A stretch of DNA of 64,000 bases from an uncultured Bacteroidales bacterium. Its GTDB lineage: Bacteria; Bacteroidota; Bacteroidia; Bacteroidales; UBA932. Numbering within the stretch: the stretch's first letter is position 1; each line of letters opens with the position of its first letter. The position numbers and the translations under genes are program-made. Under the pieces are notes generated by a model. That model worked only from the letters and a program-made list of their open reading frames with translations, was not told where the DNA came from and made no database searches. This document shows positions 44,102 through 52,713 of the stretch, in pieces. Location: the NCBI GenBank assembly GCA_944326355.1, contig CALVDO010000003.1, positions 107,058-171,057 on the forward strand, read 5' to 3'.

Positions 44102-45199
44102 TCAGCGGTGGCCTGAGATCATAGCCGCCAGGATGAGCGGAATCCCGATCAGCGCCATCATGCTGCCGGCGGGAACGGCCGTTCCGCAGCCCTGGCTGAG
44201 CATGTCTGCCGTGACGCAGAGAATCGCGCCGGTGACCATGCTCGCCGGCATCGCCTTCCTGTGCATTGCGCTTCGCGTCAGTCTTCTGGCAATGTGCGGG
44301 GCTACTATGCCCACGAATCCTATCGGTCCGCAGAAAGCGGTCACGCATCCCGTCATGAGCGAGCTTCCGAGAAGGGCGATGAACCGGGTCCTGCCCGGCC
44401 TGACCCCTGAAAGAGCGGCGTATTCGTCCCCGAACAGCATGATGTCGAGTCTTTTCGCCCCGACTCCGCTCAGAACGATCCCTGTCGCCAGCGCCACTGC
44501 CATCACGATGCATCCGCCTGCCCCGATGCCTGTAAATCCTCCCGCAGCCCAGCTGTAGTAGGTGCGCAGGCTTTCTGCTCCGGCATTGTACTGCATCAGT
44601 GAGATCAGCGCGTTGATGATGAAGCCTGTCATTACTCCGCATATCAGCAGGGCTCCGGGTCCTTTGAGCCTTGCGGATGCGGCGAGCATCAGTGCGGAGG
44701 CGGCCGCGGCGCCGGCGAATGCCGACGCCGCCACCGTCACCCCGGTGACGGTGGCCGACATGGCCGTCGGAACGGCCAGTGTCGCCGCGGCCGCCCCGAG
44801 GGCCGCTCCGGAACTCACTCCCATTATGTGCGGGTCGGCGAGAGGATTGCGGAAGATGCTCTGCATCTGTATCCCCGCGAGCGACAGCGATGCTCCCGCA
44901 AGGACTGCCGTAATCATTCTCGGAAGCCTGATTTTCAGCAGTATGTCTCTTAGCGTACCCGCTTCTGCCGCGCCTCCGTCCGCCGCCCCCTTCAGCAGGA
45001 CGGCAGGTGATATGGCGATCTCGCCGATGAACAGGTCCAGGATCATGAGGGCTAGAAGCAGCGCGGCCCCTGAGACAATGACGATGCGGAAGATCCTGTC
45101 CCGGTCTCCATCTCTCTTTCCCGTCCGCATGGCGCCGTATGATTCCCGTCCTGTCCGGCTCTCCTTTCTCATCTTTCCTTTCGTCGGCTTTTCGTCCAT
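44102..45199 (-). CDS. FecCD-family ABC permease
   Basis: 365 residues. A long charged N-terminal tail of about 45 residues precedes the first membrane helix (IFRIVIVSGAALLLALMIL); about nine further hydrophobic segments follow. The motifs RLPRMITAVLAGASLSLAGIQ and GPIGFVGIVAPHIARRL (the EAA-type coupling loop) define the BtuC/FecCD family. Starts at 45172 (MRKESR) or 45130 would remove most of the tail. It pairs with the ATPase gene downstream as a metal-chelate or cobalamin importer. It is divergent from the two-component genes at 45286. Confidence 0.92.
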   Translation of the reverse strand: MDEKPTKGKMRKESRTGRESYGAMRTGKRDGDRDRIFRIVIVSGAALLLALMILDLFIGEIAISPAVLLKGAADGGAAEAGTLRDILLKIRLPRMITAVLAGASLSLAGIQMQSIFRNPLADPHIMGVSSGAALGAAAATLAVPTAMSATVTGVTVAASAFAGAAAASALMLAASARLKGPGALLICGVMTGFIINALISLMQYNAGAESLRTYYSWAAGGFTGIGAGGCIVMAVALATGIVLSGVGAKRLDIMLFGDEYAALSGVRPGRTRFIALLGSSLMTGCVTAFCGPIGFVGIVAPHIARRLTRSAMHRKAMPASMVTGAILCVTADMLSQGCGTAVPAGSMMALIGIPLILAAMISGHR

Positions 45200-45206
45200 T
45201 TCGCCG

Positions 45207-45256
45207 CAAATTTAGTCATGTCTGCGGAATGTCTCTCCGGAAATTTCATATATTTG
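45207..45256. promoter_or_regulatory. Divergent -7 boxes between the permease and response-regulator genes
   Basis: Minus-strand TAAATTTG (45214-45207) lies 7 bases before the permease ATG. Plus-strand TATATTTG (45249-45256) lies 29 bases before the response-regulator ATG. Neither has a clear TTTG -33 element. Confidence 0.5.
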
Positions 45257-45285
45257 CCAAAGGAAGACGCTAAAGTGACAGAAGG

Positions 45286-45957
45286 ATGAAGATACTGGTG
45301 GTTGAAGACGAGACTTCGCTCAGGGAGCTGATGACTGCCGCCCTGAAGAAGGAGGGATATGTGGTTGAAAGCGCTGCGGACTTCGCTTCGGCAATGGACA
45401 AGCTGGGCGCCTACAGCTACGATTGCATACTTCTGGACATAATGCTTCCGGGAGGCAGCGGACTCGATCTGCTCTCGACTCTCCGCAAGTCGGACAGGAA
45501 GGTCAACGTCATCGTCATTTCCGCAAAGGACTCTACGGACGACAAGGTGGCCGGACTTGAGCTGGGGGCAGACGACTATCTGGCCAAGCCTTTTCATCTT
45601 GCCGAGCTTGTCGCCCGCATCAGGAGCGTCGCCAGGAGAAGCATGAACGGCGGCGAATTTTCCTATAGCCGGGGCAACGTTACCCTTGAGCCCGACTCCA
45701 ACAGGGTGCTGGTGGACGGGCGTGACGTGCCTCTGCTCAAAAAGGAGTTCGATATCCTTGCATATCTGATGCAGAGGCCGGGACATCTTGTCGACAAGAC
45801 GGTGCTGGCCGAGGCGGTCTGGGGCGACCATGTGGATCAGGCCGACAATTTCCAGTTCGTGTATGCCCAGATGAAGAACCTTCGCCGGAAGCTTGAGGAC
45901 GCGGGGGCGGACATAGAGATCAGGTCCGTGTACGGCTTCGGCTACAAGCTCATGTGA
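45286..45957 (+). CDS. OmpR/PhoB-family response regulator
   Basis: 223 residues. The receiver domain (1-115) has the acidic pair VVEDE, the phosphorylated Asp in LLDIMLPGGSG near 52, and the Lys in ADDYLAKPF. The C-terminal winged helix (about 125-223) contains LLKKEFDILAYLMQRPGHLV and ends in RSVYGFGYKLM, typical of OmpR-type DNA-binding domains. It is followed after 4 bases by its sensor kinase and then by a PepSY-like lipoprotein. A TATATTTG box (45249-45256) precedes it. Confidence 0.95.
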   Translation: MKILVVEDETSLRELMTAALKKEGYVVESAADFASAMDKLGAYSYDCILLDIMLPGGSGLDLLSTLRKSDRKVNVIVISAKDSTDDKVAGLELGADDYLAKPFHLAELVARIRSVARRSMNGGEFSYSRGNVTLEPDSNRVLVDGRDVPLLKKEFDILAYLMQRPGHLVDKTVLAEAVWGDHVDQADNFQFVYAQMKNLRRKLEDAGADIEIRSVYGFGYKLM

Positions 45958-45961
45958 CAGG

Positions 45962-47257
45962 ATGAAGTTCATCAGCAGGATAACGCTCAGTCTTTCCGCG
46001 GTGCTGCTTGTCTTCATCGCGGTGTGGGGCTTCTTCTTTTTCCGCATAATGGTCTCGGAGATCAATGACGAGACAGACGACATGCTCGAGGAGTATTCAC
46101 AGGACATCATCATGCGGTGGCTCTCCGGCTCCCGGCTGCCGTCTACTGACAACGGCACAAACAACACCTATTATGTCCGCCGGGTGACCCCCGAATACGC
46201 AGCCTCGCTTCCCAACATAAGATATGAGGATTCGGAGATATACATGACCAGCAAGAAGGAGACGGAGCCCGCGAGGATAAGGAGACAGGTATTCATGGAT
46301 TCTGAGGGGGCATATCATGAGCTTACGGTCGCTATCCCGTCCTTCGAGAGGCAGGATCTCATCCGGTCGATCCTGTGGAGCATCGCGGTCCTCTATTTAA
46401 TCCTCCTGATAGCCGTCATTCTCATATCGGTGGTCGTGGTCATGTACAACATGAGGCCGTTCAGGTCTCTTCTGAAGTGGCTTGACTCCTATGTTCCGGG
46501 GAAGAAGAATGCCCCGGTGCCCTCAGACACTGACATAATAGAGTTCAGGCGGCTCGCCGGCGCCGTGCAGAATGCCGCGGACAGGTTCGAGAGGCAGTAC
46601 GATATCCAGAAACAGTTTATCAGCAATGCTTCCCATGAGCTTCAGACTCCTCTGGCCGTGTGCTCCGGCAGGATAGAGATGCTTCTTGACGGTCAGGGCC
46701 TGTCGGAGGAGATGACGGGGGAGCTCATCAGGCTCAGACGCACCGTCGACGACATGACGAGGCTAAACAGGACTCTGCTGCTCATGTCCAAGATAGAGAA
46801 CGGACAGTTTCTCGATACCGAGACGGTTGATTTAGGGGCGCTTATCGAGGAGAAGGTCCGGGTCTTCGGCGAGATCTACGGGGGCGGGGGACTGAAGGTG
46901 GACATGGTTAGAGGCGGACGGCTCGAGGTGAAGATGAACGGACAGCTTGCCTCGATGCTCGTCGGAAATCTTCTCAAGAACGCCTTTGTCCACAGCGAAG
47001 GGCCGGGCGTGATCCGCATCGAAGTGACCCCGGAAATGTTCAGCGTCTCCAATCCCGGGACGGCGCCTCTCGACGGAAGCCGGGTGTTCACCCGCTTCTA
47101 TCAGGAAAATTCCCGCAAGGAAGGCTCTACGGGCCTCGGTCTCTCGCTCGTAAAGGCCGTATGCGATGACTCCGGATTTTCTGTCGCATATTCGTATGCA
47201 GATGGCCGTCATGTGTTCACGGTCTCAGTGGCAACAGGGAGGGATGATCAAGTATGA
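45962..47257 (+). CDS. Sensor histidine kinase
   Basis: 431 residues: a membrane helix at about 8-28, a periplasmic part of roughly 110 residues, a second helix at about 135-160, a short linker, then HisKA with the phospho-acceptor in SNASHELQTPLAV near 225 and a HATPase domain with the N box GNLLKNAFVHS and the G box GSTGLGLSLVKAV. The QTPL variant replaces the usual RTPL. The signal is unknown. Translation is coupled on both sides: 4 bases after the regulator and ATGA overlap with the PepSY-like gene. Confidence 0.94.
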   Translation: MKFISRITLSLSAVLLVFIAVWGFFFFRIMVSEINDETDDMLEEYSQDIIMRWLSGSRLPSTDNGTNNTYYVRRVTPEYAASLPNIRYEDSEIYMTSKKETEPARIRRQVFMDSEGAYHELTVAIPSFERQDLIRSILWSIAVLYLILLIAVILISVVVVMYNMRPFRSLLKWLDSYVPGKKNAPVPSDTDIIEFRRLAGAVQNAADRFERQYDIQKQFISNASHELQTPLAVCSGRIEMLLDGQGLSEEMTGELIRLRRTVDDMTRLNRTLLLMSKIENGQFLDTETVDLGALIEEKVRVFGEIYGGGGLKVDMVRGGRLEVKMNGQLASMLVGNLLKNAFVHSEGPGVIRIEVTPEMFSVSNPGTAPLDGSRVFTRFYQENSRKEGSTGLGLSLVKAVCDDSGFSVAYSYADGRHVFTVSVATGRDDQV

Positions 47258-47724
47258 AAACAACTGATGAAAGAATCATGAGAATGAAAGGCGGTATAAT
47301 CGCGGTTTCGGCAGGCATGATGCTGCTTGCCGCCTCCGGATGCGCGGACAGCGACAAGGCAATCAGTGTGGACAGGCTGCCTGATGCGGCCAGAGAATTC
47401 ATCTCTTCCGGCTTTCCGGAAGAGAGCATAGCCTATGTCAAGATGGAGAGGGATTTTCCCGAGCTGTCCTATGAAGTGATGTTCACCGGCGGCATCATGG
47501 CGGAGTTTGACCGCCGAGGCAGGTGGATCGAGCTCGGATGCCCTTACGATTCGGTGCCGGCAGACCTTGTGCCCCGGCCGATAATGGACAGGATGGCGCG
47601 GGACTGGCCGGGCCAGAGATGCCGCAAGATCAAGAGAGACCGCAACGGGTACGAAGTGAAGCTGGACTCCGGCATTGAGCTCGAGTTCGACCGCAATTTC
47701 AATCTCATGGGCATCGATGACTGA
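47254..47724 (+). CDS. PepSY-like lipoprotein of a two-component operon
   Basis: 156 residues with a lipoprotein signal ending at Cys30 (LLAASGC). The remainder matches PepSY-like proteins of Bacteroidota (DUF2874 type): LPDAAREFISSGFPEESIAYV then a repeat-like GIMAEFDRRGRWIELG and a C-terminal GIELEFDRNFNLMGIDD. It is anchored in the envelope facing the periplasm. Overlap with the sensor kinase gene suggests it is a target or an accessory ligand-sensing partner of that kinase, as in similar operons; this is inference. Confidence 0.83.
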   Translation: MKTTDERIMRMKGGIIAVSAGMMLLAASGCADSDKAISVDRLPDAAREFISSGFPEESIAYVKMERDFPELSYEVMFTGGIMAEFDRRGRWIELGCPYDSVPADLVPRPIMDRMARDWPGQRCRKIKRDRNGYEVKLDSGIELEFDRNFNLMGIDD

Positions 47725-47756
47725 CATAATGTTTATGAAGAGATTATATTATTTTT

Positions 47757-49841
47757 ATGAAGATTCCTTTTTCCTTTGATTTTCCGCGACCGGGATTTGT
47801 CCTGCTGCTTTCTGCGGCAATTGTCGCGATGACTTCGTGCTCTTCGGCAGGAGACGGTTCTGTACAATCTCCTGACGGTGATGTCCGTCTCATGTTCGGG
47901 CTGGACGCTGAGGGATGCCCGTCCTACAGTGTGGATGTGGACGGAAAGCCGTTCATCAGGAGGTCGCCTCTCGGCTTCGGACTTGAGGTATTCCGTGCCG
48001 GATCCGCTGAACCTGAGACTGTTGATGCTCAAAAGGGCTTTGAACTCGTGTCTGTTGACAGGGGAAGCGAGGATTATGTGTGGGAGCAGCCGTGGGGAGA
48101 GAACAAGGAGGTGAAATGCCGCAGCAACGCGATGACGGTAAGGCTGACTTCCGCCTCCGGAGTGGACATGACGCTCTTCTTCAAGGTGTTCGATGACGGG
48201 ATAGGCTTCCGCTATGACCTCAGCTGTGACGGCGCGGACAGCCTCAGGGTGACTGACGAGCATTCTTCATTCATGTTCGCCTCAGACGGGGATTCGTGGT
48301 CGATTCCTGCGGATTTCAATACTTATGAGCTGGATTACAGAAAGATGCCTCTGTCCGAGCTGCATGATGCCAATACTCCGATGACTTTCCGCACCAGTGA
48401 CGGCATATACGGAAGCGTTCACGAGGCGGCTCTGAAGGACTATCCTGAGATGACGCTGCTCGCAGTGCCGGACGAGACTTCTCCGCAGGGCTTCGTCAGC
48501 AGTCTCGCCCCTTGGCCTGACGGTGTGAAGGCGCGATTCGCCGCAGATTCATTCACCACGCCGTGGAGGACTGTGCAGATAGGCAGAAAGGCGGTGGACC
48601 TGATCAATTCTTCCCTGATACTCAATCTTAACGAGCCTTGCGCCATAGCGGACACGGACTGGATCAAGCCGATGAAATATGTGGGAGTCTGGTGGGGAAT
48701 GCACACCGGAATCCAGACATGGAAGATGGGGCCGAGACATGGCGCTACGACGGAAAATGCCTTGAAACACATAGATTTCGCGGCCGAGAACAATATCCAG
48801 GGCGTGGTATTCGAGGGTTGGAACGCCGGATGGGAAAGCTGGGGAGGAATGCAGAATTTCGACTTCACCAGAGCCTATCCGGACTTTGACATGGACAAGG
48901 TAGCTTCCTACGCGAAAAGCAGGGGAGTGGAGCTCATCGGGCATCATGAGACCGGAGCGAACATACCTAACTATGAACGCCAGCTCGAGCAGGCCTACGC
49001 ATGGACCGAGGCCAAGGGAATGCATTATGTCAAGACAGGCTATGCCGGAGGCATACCCGGAGGACATCCGCGTCACGGGCAGTATGCCGTGAGACATTAC
49101 AGGAAGGTGGTCGAGACTGCCGCCGCCCACAAGGTCTGTCTTGACGTGCACGAGCCGATCAAAGAGACCGGGATAAGGCGCACCTATCCAAACATGATGA
49201 CTCTGGAGGGTGCGAAAGGCATGGAGTGGAACGCCTGGAGCAAGGGCAATCCGCCTTCTCATTATGTGACCCTGCCTTTCACGAGACTGCTTTCCGGACC
49301 GATGGACTATACTCCGGGCGTGTTCGACGTGCTTCTGGAGAGCAGCATGAGCGACCCTCGGAGGGAGAAGTGGAATGACCTTGATCAGGGTGACAGCAGG
49401 GTGAACACGACTCTCGCGGCGCAGATCGCCGACTGGGTGGTGCTGTATTCTCCTCTGCAGATGGCTTCCGACCTTATAGAGAATTATCAGGGACATCCTG
49501 CGTTCCAGTTTTTCAGGGATTTTGACGCGGACTGCGACTGGTCCGAAGCCCTTGACGGGGAGCCTGGCGAATTCGTCGTCGTGGCCCGCCGCGCGGGGGA
49601 CAGGTATTTCCTCGGGGCGATTACGGGAGACAGCCCGAGGACTGTCGACGTGCCTCTGGATTTTCTCGCTGACGGCGTGAAATACAGGGCGGTGATTTAT
49701 GCCGACGGTCCTGATGCGGACTGGAGAACCAATCCATGTTCCTACGTCATTTCTGAAAAGACCGTGACCTCGGACGATGTGCTCAATGTGGTGATGGCTT
49801 CCGGCGGCGGTCAGGCCGTAACTTTCATCCCCGCTTCCTGA
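47757..49841 (+). CDS. Glycoside hydrolase family 97 lipoprotein, inverting type
   Basis: 694 residues. The N-terminus is a lipoprotein signal (VAMTSC, Cys24), giving a surface or periplasmic anchored enzyme. The GH97 N-terminal beta-sandwich begins QSPDGDVRLMFGLDAEG, then comes a catalytic barrel with GHHETGANIP and LDVHEPIKETGIRRTYPN near 465, followed by EGAKGMEWNAWSKGN near 485. Two Glu residues (HEPI and GMEW) stand where the SusB alpha-glucosidase has its base pair, so it is predicted to invert rather than retain. The length fits. It is close to SusB but no susC/susD lies in the window. A terminator follows at 49940-49966. Confidence 0.93.
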   Translation: MKIPFSFDFPRPGFVLLLSAAIVAMTSCSSAGDGSVQSPDGDVRLMFGLDAEGCPSYSVDVDGKPFIRRSPLGFGLEVFRAGSAEPETVDAQKGFELVSVDRGSEDYVWEQPWGENKEVKCRSNAMTVRLTSASGVDMTLFFKVFDDGIGFRYDLSCDGADSLRVTDEHSSFMFASDGDSWSIPADFNTYELDYRKMPLSELHDANTPMTFRTSDGIYGSVHEAALKDYPEMTLLAVPDETSPQGFVSSLAPWPDGVKARFAADSFTTPWRTVQIGRKAVDLINSSLILNLNEPCAIADTDWIKPMKYVGVWWGMHTGIQTWKMGPRHGATTENALKHIDFAAENNIQGVVFEGWNAGWESWGGMQNFDFTRAYPDFDMDKVASYAKSRGVELIGHHETGANIPNYERQLEQAYAWTEAKGMHYVKTGYAGGIPGGHPRHGQYAVRHYRKVVETAAAHKVCLDVHEPIKETGIRRTYPNMMTLEGAKGMEWNAWSKGNPPSHYVTLPFTRLLSGPMDYTPGVFDVLLESSMSDPRREKWNDLDQGDSRVNTTLAAQIADWVVLYSPLQMASDLIENYQGHPAFQFFRDFDADCDWSEALDGEPGEFVVVARRAGDRYFLGAITGDSPRTVDVPLDFLADGVKYRAVIYADGPDADWRTNPCSYVISEKTVTSDDVLNVVMASGGGQAVTFIPAS

Positions 49842-49939
49842 ATCAGTCCGGCGGACCGGATTCCGGAAGCGGACAAAAGTCCCGAAGTGACTGCGGCCTT
49901 ATGTGACGGAATCCCCTGACGGGGATCGTGATAGGTTTG

Positions 49940-49966
49940 GGGGGTGACGACGTCGCCCCCATTTTT
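49940..49966 (+). terminator. Intrinsic terminator after GH97
   Basis: GGGGGTGAC (49940-49948) pairs with GTCGCCCCC (49952-49960, one G-T), followed by ATTTTT. Its end touches the stop codon of the convergent sensor kinase gene. Confidence 0.8.
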
Positions 49967-51233
49967 ATCTGAAAGTCAGCGTGAAGGTGGTGCGCTCGCC
50001 GTCGCTGCGGGTGAGTCTGATGCTCCCGTTGTGAAGCCTCATGATCTGCCGCGAGATGCTGAGCCCGATTCCTGAGCCGGACGGCTTTGTCGTATAGAAC
50101 GGGACGAATATCTCTTCCCTGTTTTCCCTGCTGATCGGCAGGCCGTTGTTGGAGACGTTCACCACGACGCTTTCGGTCTTGTCTATCTCGGCGTCTATCT
50201 CGATTTCCGTGGCCTCGGCCTGGACGGCGTTCTTCAGCATGTTCACGAAGATCTGGGAGATCTGCCCCATGTCTGCGTAAAGCAGGATGTCTTCGGATTT
50301 CTCCAGATAGGAGCATGTGATGCCGGCCTCGCGCATTTCTTTCTCCATGAGCCGGAGCACGTTGTCCACGAGCTCCCTGAGGTAGAATGCGCTCTTTTCG
50401 GGAGTCGGCATACGGGTGAGGCTGCGGTATGAGTCTACGAATCGGATGAGGCTGCGTGAAGATGAGGATATCGCCTCCAGTCCTGCCCTGAAGTCCGGTC
50501 CGGCCGCCTCCGGAGCATCTTGTCTGCCGGCCGCCTCTGTGCTGCCGCCGGCTGCATCTGTGGGGACGGCGTACTGGGCGAGGGCTTCGCTGAGGCTGGC
50601 GATCGGGGTGACCGTATTCATGATCTCATGCGTGAGGACGCGGATGAGCTTCGTCCAGGACTCGGCCTCGTTCTTCTCCATGTCGCTGCTGATGTCATTG
50701 AAGGCGGCTATCTTCACTCTGCGTCCTCTGATCGTCGCGGAGGATGCGGTGACCGACAGCGTCATCGAAGAGGACTTTCCCGTGCAGACCGCCTTCTCCT
50801 CATGTCCCCCGCATACGGAGGCAAGGGCATCCGCAAGCTCGGGGCTCGACCTGCGGATCTGCCTGATGCTGCTGAGCGACGACATTTCAAGGATTTCCAG
50901 GGCTCTGGCATTGCAGTATTCCACGCCTCCTCCGTCTTCATCAGTCACGATTATTCCGGTCTGCACATGGTCGAGCATCTGTCCGTAGTATTTCTCCTGC
51001 TCGCTGATCCCGGCCCTCTCCTTCTCGAATATCTGCCTTATCCTGTTGAGGGTCCGGTTGAATTTTCGGCCGGTTACCGCGTCTTCTCTGAATCTGAAGT
51101 TGGTCTCGTTGTCCTCGAGGGCATCAAGCATATAGTCCACCTTCTTCCTCATCCTTACGGAGAAGAAGATGCCTGCCGCGGCAAAGGACAGGACCATCGC
51201 GGCGACCGTGACAAGAATCTGACACGCCGTCAT
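49965..51233 (-). CDS. NtrB/NtrY-like sensor histidine kinase
   Basis: From the ATG at 51233 the product is 422 residues. One membrane helix (about 5-28) is followed by a PAS-like domain (QTGIIVTDEDGGGVEYCNARA near 92), HisKA with the acceptor in LIRVLTHEIMNTVTPI and a HATPase domain with NMLKNAVQAEA, and SGSGIGLSISRQIMRL. The HEIMNTVTPI box is of the NtrB/NtrY type, and the partner is a sigma-54 activator. The longer in-frame start at 51317 lies inside the partner gene and is rejected. It overlaps that gene by ATGA. The lack of an extracytoplasmic domain points to an internal or membrane signal. Confidence 0.93.
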   Translation of the reverse strand: MTACQILVTVAAMVLSFAAAGIFFSVRMRKKVDYMLDALEDNETNFRFREDAVTGRKFNRTLNRIRQIFEKERAGISEQEKYYGQMLDHVQTGIIVTDEDGGGVEYCNARALEILEMSSLSSIRQIRRSSPELADALASVCGGHEEKAVCTGKSSSMTLSVTASSATIRGRRVKIAAFNDISSDMEKNEAESWTKLIRVLTHEIMNTVTPIASLSEALAQYAVPTDAAGGSTEAAGRQDAPEAAGPDFRAGLEAISSSSRSLIRFVDSYRSLTRMPTPEKSAFYLRELVDNVLRLMEKEMREAGITCSYLEKSEDILLYADMGQISQIFVNMLKNAVQAEATEIEIDAEIDKTESVVVNVSNNGLPISRENREEIFVPFYTTKPSGSGIGLSISRQIMRLHNGSIRLTRSDGERTTFTLTFR

Positions 51234-52612
51234 ATTCCGTATTTCTTCAGTTTGCTGTAGAGGGTGGGCCTGCTGATGTCCAATGACTTGGCCACGAGCG
51301 AGAGATTGCCTCCGCATCGTTTCATCGCGCTGCGGATGGCCTTCTCCTCCGCCATCTCCAGAGTCTCCTCCCCGGCCTCCTGACTGCCGTAGTCAGAGGC
51401 TTCATGATTTCCTTGGCCGGCGGAGGCATCAGCTCTCTCATCCTTTCTTGCCGGAATCTGAAGGTCGGCCGGAGTGATGATTTCTCCCTCGGACATTATC
51501 ACGGCGTTCTCGATGCGGTTCTGGAGCTCCCTCACGTTGCCGTTCCATCTGTACGCGCACAAGGCCGCGGCGGCCTGCGGACTGAATGAAGCCGCCTTTC
51601 TGCTGTATTTCCCGGCAAATCTGCTCAGAAAAGTCTCCGCCAGAGGCATGATCTCGTCCCTCCTTTCGCGAAGCGGCGGCAGCTCTATCCTCACCGTGTT
51701 GATCCTGTAGAAGAGGTCTTCCCTGAAAGCGCCTTCCTCCACCATCCTGTCGATGTCTTTGTTGGTGGCGCAGATCAGCCTGATGTCCACAGGCACAGGC
51801 CTGACGTCTCCGAGTCTCGTCACGGCGCGGTTCTGCAGAGCCCTCAGGAGCTTCGCCTGAAGGTGGAGCGGAATGTTGCCTATCTCGTCAAGAAACAGTG
51901 TGCCCCCGTCTGCCTGCTCGAAGAGTCCGGCGTGGTCGGACTTGGCGTCGGTGAACGCGCCTTTCACATGGCCGAACAGCTCGCTCTCGAAGAGAGTCTC
52001 GGGAATGGCGCCCGCATCAGCGCACACCATCGGCCTGCCGCTTCTGCCCGAGAGCCTGTGCATCTCTTTTGCGAGCATGTCCTTGCCGGTGCCGTTTTCT
52101 CCGGTAATGAGGATCGTCGCGTCGGTCGGAGCGGTCTTCTCCACGGTCTTCCTTATGAAGGACATCTTCTCGCCTTCGCCCCAGAGCATGCGCTCCTGCG
52201 GCTCCTGCCTTGCTTCGGCTTTCCTGTGCTTTTCACAAGCGCGTGACAGCGTCTCTATCAGTCTCGGATTCTCCCACGGCTTCACGACGAAGTCGAAGGC
52301 GCCCCTCTTCATGCCCTCCACCGCGAGATTCACGTCGGCGTATGCGGTGAAGAGCACCACCTCCACGTCCGGAAACAGCGATTTCAGCTCAGAGAGCCAG
52401 TACAGTCCCTCGTTGCCAGTGTTCATGTCCCTGTGGAAGTTCATGTCGAGCAGCACGACGTCCGGCCGGAATTCTGAGGTCCGGGACATCAGTCCCTTCG
52501 GGGAAGAGATTATCCTGACTTCTGAGAAATGGAGCGGAAGCAGGATTTCAAGAGCGTCCCTTATGCCGGCGTTGTCGTCCACGGCCAGTATCTTTCCTTT
52601 GGTCTTTGCCAT
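51230..52612 (-). CDS. NtrC-family sigma-54-dependent response regulator
   Basis: 460 residues from the ATG at 52612 (MAKTKGKILAVDDN). Receiver domain 1-125 with the phospho-Asp in VVLLDMNFHRD; AAA+ domain with Walker A TGENGTGKDML, Walker B GTLFLDEIGN and the sigma-54 contact loop written GAFTDA instead of GAFTGA, a variant common in Bacteroidota; a C-terminal Fis-type helix-turn-helix ending RPTLYSKLKKYGI. It activates sigma-54 promoters when phosphorylated by the overlapping kinase gene. The region upstream has a duplicated -7 box (52636-52665) and the divergent acyl-CoA synthetase gene, a plausible target. Confidence 0.94.
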   Translation of the reverse strand: MAKTKGKILAVDDNAGIRDALEILLPLHFSEVRIISSPKGLMSRTSEFRPDVVLLDMNFHRDMNTGNEGLYWLSELKSLFPDVEVVLFTAYADVNLAVEGMKRGAFDFVVKPWENPRLIETLSRACEKHRKAEARQEPQERMLWGEGEKMSFIRKTVEKTAPTDATILITGENGTGKDMLAKEMHRLSGRSGRPMVCADAGAIPETLFESELFGHVKGAFTDAKSDHAGLFEQADGGTLFLDEIGNIPLHLQAKLLRALQNRAVTRLGDVRPVPVDIRLICATNKDIDRMVEEGAFREDLFYRINTVRIELPPLRERRDEIMPLAETFLSRFAGKYSRKAASFSPQAAAALCAYRWNGNVRELQNRIENAVIMSEGEIITPADLQIPARKDERADASAGQGNHEASDYGSQEAGEETLEMAEEKAIRSAMKRCGGNLSLVAKSLDISRPTLYSKLKKYGI

Positions 52613-52623
52613 CTTTTTCTTTT

Positions 52624-52666
52624 CTGTGCCTTCTGCAAATATACCCTGTGCCTCTTGCAAATATAC
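52624..52666 (-). promoter_or_regulatory. Duplicated promoter box of the NtrC/NtrB operon
   Basis: Two near-identical 21-base units (52624-52644 and 52646-52666) each contain TATATTTG on the minus strand (52643-52636 and 52665-52658), spaced exactly 22 bases apart. Each is a possible -7 element. Confidence 0.65.
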
Positions 52667-52678
52667 ACAGACTTTTCG

Positions 52679-52700
52679 TAAGTTTGTATCTCCATACAAA
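52679..52700 (+). promoter_or_regulatory. -7 box and small inverted repeat before the acyl-CoA synthetase gene
   Basis: TAAGTTTG (52679-52686) fits TAnnTTTG, 28 bases before the ATG. It overlaps an inverted repeat TTTGTAT-CTCC-ATACAAA (52683-52700), a possible operator. Confidence 0.55.
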
Positions 52701-52713
52701 ACGATGAAATATC

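Noticed and set aside
43983..45209. A 408-codon minus-strand frame overlapping the FecCD permease in another phase
   Set aside because: It is Arg/His/Gly-rich shadow sequence; the permease frame has helices and family motifs.
45199..45214. Leaderless FecCD permease transcript
   Set aside because: A box lies 7 bases before the ATG, but later start codons (45172, 45130) are as plausible, so the leader length cannot be inferred.
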